NCBI GenBank assembly: GCA_001798455.1
Contig: MGSI01000035.1
Span: 1-9,244, forward strand
DNA length: 9,244 nt
DNA from: Deltaproteobacteria bacterium RIFCSPLOWO2_02_FULL_57_26
Lineage (GTDB): Bacteria > Desulfobacterota > Binatia > UBA9968
Direction of reading: 5' to 3'
Every line of letters begins with the position of its first letter. The stretch's first letter is position 1. The notes below the pieces were generated by a model. It was given only the letters and a program-made list of their open reading frames with translations, did no database searches and was not told where the DNA came from. The position numbers were made by a program, and so were the translations under genes. Shown here one piece after another: positions 1-6,437 of the stretch.

Positions 1-1254
1 GTAGCGATGCAACGCCAGCCGGTGTGTGATCGTCTCTTCGACGATCATCGCGTCGGCAGGAAGAACCTGATTGAGCTCGTACATGACCCAGCGAGTGTCG
101 ATCGGCTTTTTATCCTGGAAGCTCAGCGCCTCTTCGGACCACCTGCGTTTTCGCTCTTCGTACCGCTGCCGCCATTTTTTCGCTCGCTCGGCGAGGCCGG
201 AATTTCCTTTGGACAGGCCCTGCTTGAGCCGGTCGATAAGTTGCTCGAGCGAGCTTTCGACCTCTCCCGTCAGGCAGAGATCCACCTTGAAGCCCCAATA
301 GGGCAGCTCGGCACGCAGGGGATTCTCACCGAGGACGGCGACTTTGACTCCGGGGCCGGGTCCTTTTGAGGGCGGGTGCCAGGGCACCATCGCGCCGAGA
401 AGAAAGACCGCATCGGCCTCCTGAAGGTATTCCTCGGGATCGTAACCGCCGTGGAGCGGATGGTTGCGGGGAAAGTTCAGATAGCCGGTGCTGCGGGTTT
501 CAATGACCGGAGCCCCCAGCATCTCGGCCAGCTCAACCATTCGTTCAACAATCTTCACGCTTCGGCCGGCCTCCTCGGAGATGATGACCGGGTTTTTCGC
601 CCCGAGAAGCAGGTCAGCCAACTCCTGGATACCCTTCGCGTCAGCGGTCGGCGCCGGCGCCGGACCGAGAGGCGAGGGAGGATTTTTGGTCATCTTCTCG
701 AACAGATACTCCATCGGCACCGAGACAAATACCGGCCCCCTGGGCGCGGCCATGGCGAGCTGGCAGGCGCGCTGAACGGTTGCGGGCAAAATCGTTTTGG
801 TGTTGACGCCGAAGCTCCACTTGACAACGCGGTCGACTAACCGGGCAGGGCCGCCGATGTCGGCCAGATGCCCGACCCACTGTGCTCCGGGATCCGGCCC
901 TTCGTCCTCGCCGAAACCAATCGACTCACCGGTCACCACCACCATGGGAACCTGTTCGTGCAGAGCGCCGCGAAGGGCCATCGAGGCATGGAGGGCGCCC
1001 ACCGTTGTATGGATCATCACGGCGGGAAGCTTCCCCGTAGCCTTGGCATAGCCGCTCGCCATACCCACGGCGATCTCCTCGTGCCTGGAGGTCAAATAGA
1101 GCGGGACGCTTTCATTTTTCGGCGGCGGCTCAGCCAGCGCCTCCCAAACCGGGGACCACTCAGATCCCGGAGAGGCAAAGATGCGGTCCACACCCATACC
1201 CGCGAGCACACGAAGGAGCGTTTGAGCTCCAGTAAAGCCTTTGGTTTCAATCAT
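1..1254 (-). CDS. Thiamine-diphosphate-dependent enzyme, acetolactate synthase/benzoylformate decarboxylase-like (3' end cut off by window)
   Basis: I translated this frame by hand: it is open for 418 codons from an ATG at 1254 to base 1, with no stop. The start has a good ribosome-binding site (AGGGGA, 6 bases upstream). Residues about 5-175 form the N-terminal pyrimidine-binding domain: a FASPGSEW loop (26-33), then RHEEIAVGMASGYAKATG, whose E59 matches the glutamate that activates the thiamine cofactor throughout the family, then HTTVGALHA and VVVTGES. A central domain follows (about 205-345). The visible part ends as the C-terminal diphosphate-binding domain begins (IVEETITHRLALH, near 405-417), so the metal-binding GDG...N motif lies outside. 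The family cleaves or condenses 2-keto acids in the cytoplasm. Subfamily and substrate cannot be fixed from this fragment. It is the most downstream gene seen, 98 bases after an amidohydrolase gene, and may belong to the same operon. Confidence 0.9.
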   Translation of the reverse strand, partial: MIETKGFTGAQTLLRVLAGMGVDRIFASPGSEWSPVWEALAEPPPKNESVPLYLTSRHEEIAVGMASGYAKATGKLPAVMIHTTVGALHASMALRGALHEQVPMVVVTGESIGFGEDEGPDPGAQWVGHLADIGGPARLVDRVVKWSFGVNTKTILPATVQRACQLAMAAPRGPVFVSVPMEYLFEKMTKNPPSPLGPAPAPTADAKGIQELADLLLGAKNPVIISEEAGRSVKIVERMVELAEMLGAPVIETRSTGYLNFPRNHPLHGGYDPEEYLQEADAVFLLGAMVPWHPPSKGPGPGVKVAVLGENPLRAELPYWGFKVDLCLTGEVESSLEQLIDRLKQGLSKGNSGLAERAKKWRQRYEERKRRWSEEALSFQDKKPIDTRWVMYELNQVLPADAMIVEETITHRLALHRY

Positions 1255-1276
1255 AGTGTTTCCCCTAGAAGTTAAG

Positions 1277-1301
1277 GGCTAAGAGTCTAGAGCTAAGAGC
1301 C
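1277..1301. repeat. Heptad repeat tract, inverted copy
   Basis: A 25-base tract with a 7-base period; on the plus strand its units are GGCTAAG, AGTCTAG, AGCTAAG and a final AGCC. It lies just upstream of the thiamine-diphosphate enzyme gene. Its orientation is opposite to the related tracts at 1334-1359 and 6403-6428: the string GCTCTTAGCT occurs on its minus strand and on the plus strand at 6404-6413. Its function is unknown. Confidence 0.6.
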
Positions 1302-1344
1302 GGCTAAATTCGCTGGATTTCCTCCGAGCCCCTGGCTATTAGCT
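1290..1344 (-). other. Possible hairpin between two inverted heptad tracts
   Basis: Bases 1291-1301 (AGCTAAGAGCC) are the reverse complement of 1334-1344 (GGCTATTAGCT) with one mismatch, which leaves a loop of about 32 bases. In the transcript this would fold between the amidohydrolase stop and the start of the next gene. No U-run follows the stem, so it does not look like a classic intrinsic terminator. It could be an attenuating or RNA-stabilising stem, or only a by-product of two inverted repeat copies. Confidence 0.3.
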
Positions 1345-1359
1345 ATCAGCCGTCAGCTC
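1334..1359 (-). repeat. 26-base heptad repeat overlapping a gene's stop codon
   Basis: On the minus strand this tract begins GAGCTGA and repeats with a 7-base period (units such as GCTGACG and GCTGATA). It matches the tract at 6403-6428 at 22 of 26 positions. Three of the four differences fall at tract positions 8, 15 and 22, exactly one period apart. The last sense codon and the TGA stop of the amidohydrolase gene (stop at 1353-1355) lie inside the tract. Confidence 0.7.
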
Positions 1360-2372
1360 AAATTGTAAAAGCGACGCGCGTTGTCCCCCAAGATGTCCTT
1401 CTTGGCCTCCGGGGATAGGTCCTCTCGTCGCCATATGAGCACCGCCGAGTCGGGCCAGGTCATATCCCAGTGGGGATAATCCGAGGCGAACATGAGCGTC
1501 TTCGATCCGATCTCCCCGACTATAAATCCCAGCATTTTTTCATCGGGCTCGCAGCCGTAATAGATCTGCCCGCCCGTGAGATACTCACTGGGCTTCTTCT
1601 TGCAAAGCGGGGCTTCTGCCTTCCCTCTGAGCTCCCACTCCTCGTCCATCCGTTCCGCCCAATAAGGGATCCAGCCACAGCCGATTTCGAGATAGGCGAG
1701 CTTCAGTTCGGGAAACATCTCCGGGATGCCGCCGAAAATCATCGCCGTGAGCTGCCGCAGCACAGGGAAGGGATGCCCGGTCGTGTGCAGGCATATGAAC
1801 TGATCGAAGATCTCGCTTCCCGCCTCGTCGCCGCCAAAGGCATGGACGGCGACCGGCGCTCCGAGTCGCTGCGCTTCCTCATAGAGCGGGTGGAATTCCG
1901 GGCTCGCCAGGTTCTTACCGTGGGCCTGCGCGGCGAGCATGCCGCCGACCAGGCCCAATTTCGTAACCGCTCGCTTGAGCTCTGTGGCGGCCTCTTGAGG
2001 ACGGTAGATGGGAAGATTGGCCACGGCTTTGAGCCGAGGCGAGACCTTGCAATAGTCCGCGATGTAGTCGTTATAGGCTCGACACAGCGCCGCCGCATAA
2101 TCAGGCTCGCGAATGCGGCCGATGCCCAAGCCGTTCGTCGGGTAAAGGACCGCGCTATCGATTTCCTGAGTGTCCATGGCCGCGAGCCTTTCCTCGTGCT
2201 TGATGCCGGATTTTCCGAGCTTTCCGCCCAGGCTACGGTCGTAGATCTCCCTGGGGAGGAAGGGTCTGCTCCGCTTGCGAAACGGCTCGTCCAGGTAGGG
2301 TTCAATCAGTTCGTCTTGATCTCGGGCATGAGCATCTGAGTCCAAAACGCTAAAGTCGCGCACCTCCTTCAT
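1353..2372 (-). CDS. Amidohydrolase-2 (ACMSD-like) family metal-dependent hydrolase or decarboxylase, paralogue A
   Basis: A 339-residue cytoplasmic TIM-barrel protein, normal length for the Amidohydro_2 family, whose known members include ACMSD and gamma-resorcylate decarboxylase. Visible metal-site motifs: D13-A-H15 near the N-terminus where ACMSD has HxH, VAVH177AFG, H196/H200, and FASD298YPHWD, the metal/catalytic aspartate. Where many relatives have a GH motif after strand 6, this protein has LE229IGCGW. It is clearly paralogous to the gene at 3548-4576, roughly half identical by eye; both share DRSLGG, GLGIG, IREPD, VSPRLK and EAPLCKKKPS. The ATG at 2372 has GGAGG five bases upstream. 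Its start lies 18 bases after the stop of the binding-protein gene, so the two are probably cotranscribed. It ends YNLS, two residues shorter than its paralogue, with the stop codon inside a repeat. The substrate is unknown; hydrolysis or non-oxidative decarboxylation are the family options. Confidence 0.88.
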   Translation of the reverse strand: MKEVRDFSVLDSDAHARDQDELIEPYLDEPFRKRSRPFLPREIYDRSLGGKLGKSGIKHEERLAAMDTQEIDSAVLYPTNGLGIGRIREPDYAAALCRAYNDYIADYCKVSPRLKAVANLPIYRPQEAATELKRAVTKLGLVGGMLAAQAHGKNLASPEFHPLYEEAQRLGAPVAVHAFGGDEAGSEIFDQFICLHTTGHPFPVLRQLTAMIFGGIPEMFPELKLAYLEIGCGWIPYWAERMDEEWELRGKAEAPLCKKKPSEYLTGGQIYYGCEPDEKMLGFIVGEIGSKTLMFASDYPHWDMTWPDSAVLIWRREDLSPEAKKDILGDNARRFYNLS

Positions 2373-2390
2373 AAATCCCTCCGTGTTGAG

Positions 2391-3407
2391 CTATTTTTTA
2401 CCGCCCCAGATCTTCTCGAAAAAGCCGCTCTTTTCCATCTCATCGAGATAGCGGCGGTCGATAAGATCCTGCACCTTGACCTTCTTCGCTCGCGGGTCAA
2501 CCTGGGAGACCTCTTCCAGCATCGCCTGGATCGCCTCATCCTTTAAAACAAGCCGGGGCTCCAGCGCGTTGATCTCCGCGTTATAGGCAGAGTCCAACAC
2601 CTTTCTGTCATCGACGCGCAACTGTTTTCCCAGGACTTTGTAGGTAAATTCCCTATCCGTGTGCAAAATCTTCGCCGCCTCCGCCATCACCTGCATAAAC
2701 TGTCCTATAACCTGGGGCCGCTTGGCGATCACAGAGCGGAGTCCGACAAAGCACGTGGCCGCATACGGAATGCGCAGGTCAGGCCCATACACCACGTACC
2801 GATACCCCCGCGCGATGGCCATGGCGTCGGTGGGCGCCGTTATCGTGGCGGCATCGATGCCACCGCCAATGAGCGCCGCCAGCGTCTCCGGGTCTCCGCC
2901 GGTCTGGATGAAGGTAAAATCCCGCCCCGGCTCCATCCCCGAACGCCGCAGCGCCTGAATCGTGAAGTAATGGGTATTACTGCCGATACGGCTCACCCCG
3001 ATCTTTTTCCCCTTGAGATCCTCTGGCCTGTTGATTCCTTTTCCAGCCACGATACTCTGGGTCATAACGTTCTTGATACCGCCTATGAAGACAAGGTCAG
3101 TGGCCCCCTGCACATAGGCGCGGACATTTCCCACGCCCCCGGTTAGCGAAACATCCGCGTCGCCGCCCAGCATCGCCGCGGTCACCATTCCCGAGGAGGC
3201 TATATAAACGAGCTGAAAATCCAGATTGTGCTTCTGGAAGAGCCCGGCCGCCTGGGCAATCCAAGGCATGGATTGGGACATCACCCGGGCAGAATGGATG
3301 CCGATGAGCTTGTCAGCCGGCGTCGCCGTGCTCGGAATCGAGGCGAGGCCAAGCAAGATTAGAAGGCCAAAGCATCGCAAAACCTTTCTTGTCCATCTGA
3401 GTTTCAT
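2391..3407 (-). CDS. NMT1/THI5-like (SsuA/TauA-type) ABC transporter substrate-binding protein
   Basis: A 338-residue secreted binding protein. Residues 1-11 carry five basic residues, followed by a hydrophobic segment at about 13-23 and a likely signal peptidase I site near residues 28-31 (STA or TPA). There is no lipobox cysteine, so it should be soluble and exported. The mature part shows family hallmarks: WIAQAAGLFQKHNLDFQLVY, where such proteins bind small organic ligands; GGDADVSLTGG; a PEDLKGKKIGVSRIGSNTHY block (about 128-147); and GGGIDAATI. Relatives bind alkylsulfonates, taurine, pyrimidine precursors, aromatic acids and similar small molecules, so the ligand cannot be inferred. 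The ATG at 3407 has GGAGG five bases upstream. It sits between two paralogous amidohydrolase genes, which suggests it delivers their substrate. No permease or ATPase gene accompanies it here. Confidence 0.88.
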   Translation of the reverse strand: MKLRWTRKVLRCFGLLILLGLASIPSTATPADKLIGIHSARVMSQSMPWIAQAAGLFQKHNLDFQLVYIASSGMVTAAMLGGDADVSLTGGVGNVRAYVQGATDLVFIGGIKNVMTQSIVAGKGINRPEDLKGKKIGVSRIGSNTHYFTIQALRRSGMEPGRDFTFIQTGGDPETLAALIGGGIDAATITAPTDAMAIARGYRYVVYGPDLRIPYAATCFVGLRSVIAKRPQVIGQFMQVMAEAAKILHTDREFTYKVLGKQLRVDDRKVLDSAYNAEINALEPRLVLKDEAIQAMLEEVSQVDPRAKKVKVQDLIDRRYLDEMEKSGFFEKIWGGKK

Positions 3408-3547
3408 GATCGCCTCCGGGTTTTCTTAATCGCCGCCCTTCTTGCTCATGGAAACCCCGACTTCCCACCCACTGCGCCTATCGCCGTCTCTTCTAAACCC
3501 TTTGTGCTTCGTTGTCAAAGCGCCCCTCAGCCCCTCGCTACAGACTC

Positions 3548-4576
3548 TTACGCGCCGCTGAGCTTGTAAAGCTGCTTCGCGGTGTCAGCCAGAAGCCATT
3601 TTCTGGCCTCGGGCGAAAGGTCCTCACGGCCAGCGAGATGATGGATATTCTCGGGAAATTCAGTATCCCAGTGGGGCCAGTCCGAGGCGTAGTAGAGAAT
3701 CTGATGGCCAAGGACCTGCGCGGTCGCACCGACCAGAGGCTCGTAGTCCTCTGCATGAAGGTAGACGCGCCCGCTCTTTACATACGCGCTCGGTTTTTTC
3801 TTGCAGAGCGGCGCCTCCGTTTTACCCCGCTTCTCCCACTCTTCATCCATTCTCCCCATCCAGTAGGGAACCCACGAGCAGCCCGCCTCCATGAAGGCTA
3901 TCCTCAACCGTGGGAACCTCTCCATGACTCCCCGCAGGATGATGCTGGTCATCTGGAGCATCTGGGCGAAGGAATGGGAAACTGTGTGGACTTCGATGAA
4001 TTGATCGAACAAATCGGCGGCAAAGTAATGCGGCCCGCGTACCGTTGCGTGGACTCCGACCATGCAGTCGAGCTGCTCGGCTTCCGCGTAGAGAGGCCAG
4101 TAGTCTTCATGGCCGAGCGGCTTGCGCAACCCCACGGCCGGAAGCATGACGCCGACGAGCTTGAGCTCCGTGATCGCCCGCCTGAGTTCTTTGACCCCTT
4201 CAGGGACATCCTGCATCGGAACCAGGGCAACCCCTTTGAGCCTGGGGCTCACTTTCTGAAACTCCTCGGAAACGAAGTCGTTCCATGCCTTGCACAGCGC
4301 CACGGCAAGATCTGGCTCGCGGATCCAGCCGATACCCAGCCCTTCCGTCGGGAAAAGCACTGCTGTTGAGAGTCCCCCTTCATCCATCGCGTCGAGCCAG
4401 CTCTTCGCATCCTTGGCGCGGGTGCCCAAGGTACCCCCCAACGACCGGTCCCAGTTGTCTCGAGGATATAAGACCGCGCCCCGGTTGCGGTAAGGTGGCT
4501 CCATGTATTCCTTTAGCTGCCCTTCCTCTTCCGTGATGTGACCGTCGGCATCGATGACTTCCAGATCTTTAGCCAT
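3548..4576 (-). CDS. Amidohydrolase-2 (ACMSD-like) family metal-dependent hydrolase or decarboxylase, paralogue B
   Basis: A 342-residue TIM-barrel amidohydrolase. It opens with VIDADGHITE, so the metal motif is D11-x-H13 rather than HxH. It continues with VGVH176AT, H197 and H201, ME230AGCSW, and YASD299WPHWD as the C-terminal aspartate motif. It shares most signature blocks with the gene at 1353-2372, including EAPLCKKKPS (254-263) and MDEEWE. Both are therefore ancient duplicates with a common active-site design, likely acting on related substrates or as partners in one pathway. The ATG at 4576 is preceded by a strong AGGGAGGT ribosome-binding site with a 5-base spacer. It follows the small ubiD-linked gene after a 65-base AT-rich gap, and 140 bases separate it from the binding-protein gene. 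Lyase and hydrolase activity cannot be separated from sequence alone. Confidence 0.88.
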   Translation of the reverse strand: MAKDLEVIDADGHITEEEGQLKEYMEPPYRNRGAVLYPRDNWDRSLGGTLGTRAKDAKSWLDAMDEGGLSTAVLFPTEGLGIGWIREPDLAVALCKAWNDFVSEEFQKVSPRLKGVALVPMQDVPEGVKELRRAITELKLVGVMLPAVGLRKPLGHEDYWPLYAEAEQLDCMVGVHATVRGPHYFAADLFDQFIEVHTVSHSFAQMLQMTSIILRGVMERFPRLRIAFMEAGCSWVPYWMGRMDEEWEKRGKTEAPLCKKKPSAYVKSGRVYLHAEDYEPLVGATAQVLGHQILYYASDWPHWDTEFPENIHHLAGREDLSPEARKWLLADTAKQLYKLSGA

Positions 4577-4605
4577 AGCTAACCTCCCTATAGATTAAAA
4601 GTATT

Positions 4606-4632
4606 TTACATGGCTTTTTGCCGCTAATGTAA
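4606..4632. promoter_or_regulatory. Inverted repeat in AT-rich spacer; possible operator, weak terminator or promoter
   Basis: TTACAT (4606-4611) and ATGTAA (4627-4632) are perfect inverted arms. Inside them GGC and GCC pair around a TTTTT loop, with a GCTA bulge. The spacer is much richer in A+T than its surroundings and lies between the small ubiD-linked gene and amidohydrolase B. On the minus strand the element is followed by TAAAAT and then by the amidohydrolase ribosome-binding site, so a promoter for that gene is possible, but no convincing -35 box is seen. On the minus strand there is only a broken T-run downstream, so any terminator would be weak. Confidence 0.3.
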
Positions 4633-4641
4633 GTTTTTCCT

Positions 4642-4974
4642 TTAGGTTTTATCTCCATCCCGAGCGGCGGCCTTTAGAGAGGCGAAAAAATCGTGGTAGG
4701 GCTTTCCCGGTACCTCAATGGGAAGGTCGCGGAGGATTGTGATCCCCCATGTCTCAGGCAGGAGAACGCCGACGACCGTTCTCACAAACAAAGTATCCAC
4801 GTGAGGCATCTCTTCAGGATTTCGGCTGACCGTGGCGACAACGTGGCGCACGCTGTACTTTTTTCTACCCGGGTTCAGATCCCGCAGCGCCAGAGGCAAC
4901 TCCGCGCCCTCTCTCAAATCACCCGGCCTGCGAACGAAGGTCTCCCAGGACTTCCGCTCATTTGTCGAAACCAT
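4642..4974 (-). CDS. Unrecognised 110-residue protein translationally coupled to ubiD
   Basis: I do not recognise this family. The reading frame stays open further upstream, but the ATG at 4974 is preferred because GGAGGG lies three bases upstream. Starting there, the gene overlaps the last 17 bases of the UbiD gene. The protein has no signal peptide or membrane segment. It has a charged N-terminus (STNERKSWETFVRRPGDLRE), a beta-rich middle (KYSVRHVVATVSR, TLFVRTVVGVLLPETWGITIL) and an ending PYHDFFASLKAAARDGDKT. The overlap implies coordinated synthesis with UbiD. Some hydroxyarylic-acid decarboxylases have small D-type subunits beside the UbiD-like subunit, so an accessory or subunit role is a reasonable inference, but I see no clear similarity to those proteins. 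Confidence 0.75.
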   Translation of the reverse strand: MVSTNERKSWETFVRRPGDLREGAELPLALRDLNPGRKKYSVRHVVATVSRNPEEMPHVDTLFVRTVVGVLLPETWGITILRDLPIEVPGKPYHDFFASLKAAARDGDKT

Positions 4975-6388
4975 AGTCCCTCCAGCGCTCGAGTACTTTT
5001 CGGCGGACCGATTCCGAATAGATGGAATCAAAGGTCGCCTTGACCGGGGTCTCCCACTCTCTGGACCACTCGCCGGGCCAGGTGCAGTCAAACAAGACCG
5101 TCGCGCCTTTCTGCGCTACCCTTTCACCCTGGCTGTAGCAGGGTGTGAGTGTATTGGCCCGGCCCTCGTAGTGGATGACATGAACCCCATGGGCGGGATG
5201 GCATTTGGTGGAGAAGGCGTGCAGCACTTTGCCCATGTCGAAGATATCGATGTCGGCCTCCACCATGAAGATCTTGGAGATAAGCGCCCGGCGCGAGGTC
5301 AAGGTCTCCAGGATATTCCTGGCTACCTCCTTGCCGCCGTATTGCACGGCGACGATAGCCAGGTGGACGGCGCCCTCGGGAGGCATATAGACATCCACCA
5401 CGGGGACGCCATGCCGCTCCAGCCGCTTTTGGATGGCCAGCGCCCCGGATAAGGCAGTGACCGTGGAGCTGTCATCTTTGTAGCCCGTCGCATCCACCGT
5501 AAAGATGGGATGTTTCCGGTGCGTAATGGCCGTGGCACGAAACAAGATGCCATTACCCATCTCGCCCGTCCGGTAGCCCGGATATTCTCCATAAGGACCT
5601 TCAAGTCCCACCCGGTCGGGTAAAACTTCCCCTTCGATGACAATCTCGGCGCACGCGGGAACCAAAAGGTCGCTGGTCCGGCAGCGAACGAGATCCACCG
5701 GCTCTCCCCGCAGACCTCCGGCAAGGCCCGCCTCGTCGCCTCCCAAATGAAAAGTCGCCGACGCGGCAAAGTGTGACAGCGGGTCGGCCCCAATCACGAT
5801 CGCGATCGGCATGGGTTCGCCCCGAGGGACGTAATAGTCCTGGAACATTTTGCCGAGATGGCTAGTCGGGCGAGGAAACCCCGTCAGGTGGCTGGAATCG
5901 TAGAGCATGAACCGATAGGTTCCCCAGTTGACCCATTGGCTCGCCGGATCGCGCGAGACCACGAGATCCCAGGTCCCGAGATAGCGCCCTCCATCTCCTT
6001 CATGGAGCATCGGGGCAGGCAGGTCGAACAGATCCACCTCGCTTCCCCGGCGCACGACCTCGTGGCACGGTCCCCGCTCCACGGTCACGGGAGGGATGAG
6101 TTTCCCTTCCCGCTTCTCATACTCCCGGTAGATATCCTTGATGGAGGCGTCGGGTGCAAGACCGAAAGCCATGGCAACTCGACGCCAGGTCGCCATCGGG
6201 TTGACGAGAACCGTGATGTCGTCCGGATAATCGGCGATGCGCTTGAACCAGATAGCCGGGCCGTCCTTCTCGCAGGCGAGCCGGCTGATCGCCCCGAGCT
6301 CCAGGTCCCAGCTCACCTCCTTCTCAACTTCAACCAGATCCCCGCTGGCCCGGAGCGCCTCGATAAACTCCCGAGTATCATCGAACAT
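4958..6388 (-). CDS. UbiD-family prenylated-FMN-dependent (de)carboxylase
   Basis: A 476-residue protein of normal length for the family, which reversibly decarboxylates aromatic or alpha,beta-unsaturated acids using prenylated FMN made by UbiX. Aligned by eye to fungal Fdc1, every key residue sits at a constant offset of 14: N154, H177 and E219 match the metal/cofactor ligands N168, H191 and E233; R159, E263 and E268 match the catalytic R173, E277 and E282. The motifs read NWGTYR, PTSHLGK and LEGPYGEYPGY. The enzyme therefore looks catalytically complete. No ubiX gene is in the window, so the cofactor must come from elsewhere. The ATG at 6388 has a modest GAGG nine bases upstream, directly beside a heptad repeat. 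A CoA ligase gene lies 75 bases upstream and a small gene overlaps its end, which points to a dedicated catabolic decarboxylase rather than ubiquinone synthesis. Possible substrates include free acids or aryl-CoA thioesters. Confidence 0.93.
   Translation of the reverse strand: MFDDTREFIEALRASGDLVEVEKEVSWDLELGAISRLACEKDGPAIWFKRIADYPDDITVLVNPMATWRRVAMAFGLAPDASIKDIYREYEKREGKLIPPVTVERGPCHEVVRRGSEVDLFDLPAPMLHEGDGGRYLGTWDLVVSRDPASQWVNWGTYRFMLYDSSHLTGFPRPTSHLGKMFQDYYVPRGEPMPIAIVIGADPLSHFAASATFHLGGDEAGLAGGLRGEPVDLVRCRTSDLLVPACAEIVIEGEVLPDRVGLEGPYGEYPGYRTGEMGNGILFRATAITHRKHPIFTVDATGYKDDSSTVTALSGALAIQKRLERHGVPVVDVYMPPEGAVHLAIVAVQYGGKEVARNILETLTSRRALISKIFMVEADIDIFDMGKVLHAFSTKCHPAHGVHVIHYEGRANTLTPCYSQGERVAQKGATVLFDCTWPGEWSREWETPVKATFDSIYSESVRRKVLERWRDYGFDK
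4978..4983 (-). promoter_or_regulatory. Ribosome-binding site inside ubiD that sets the start of the small gene
   Basis: GGAGGG on the minus strand, three bases before the ATG at 4974 and within the last codons of the UbiD gene. It supports the 110-residue start over any longer reading frame and fits translational coupling. Confidence 0.7.
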
Positions 6389-6402
6389 CTTATCTTGCCT
6401 CT

Positions 6403-6428
6403 AGCTCTTAGCTTTCAGCCATCAGCTC
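6403..6428 (-). repeat. 26-base heptad repeat upstream of ubiD
   Basis: Second copy of the 7-base-period tract at 1334-1359, in the same orientation and identical at 22 of 26 positions. On the minus strand it begins GAGCTGA and ends a few bases before the UbiD ribosome-binding site. It lies between the CoA ligase stop and the UbiD start, so it would be part of the mRNA leader of ubiD. Confidence 0.7.
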
Positions 6429-6437
6429 TCAAGATCC

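Noticed and set aside
1470..2339. Long plus-strand open frame of 289 codons opposite amidohydrolase A
   Set aside because: It lies wholly antisense to a gene with clear family motifs, has no recognisable domain, and antisense frames of this length are common in GC-rich coding DNA.
3408..3547. Possible regulatory content or tiny gene in the 140-base gap
   Set aside because: Only a seven-codon minus-strand frame (MSKKGGD) and a weak 5-base stem (CTTTG/CAAAG) are visible; neither is distinguishable from chance.
3512..4369. Long plus-strand open frame of 285 codons opposite amidohydrolase B
   Set aside because: Same situation: antisense to a motif-confirmed gene, with an unlikely protein sequence and no supporting ribosome-binding site.
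4975..5091. Upstream extension of the small ubiD-linked protein (ATG at 5091)
   Set aside because: The extra 39 residues are low-complexity, rich in Pro, Ser and Arg, and overlap ubiD, while a strong ribosome-binding site marks the ATG at 4974.
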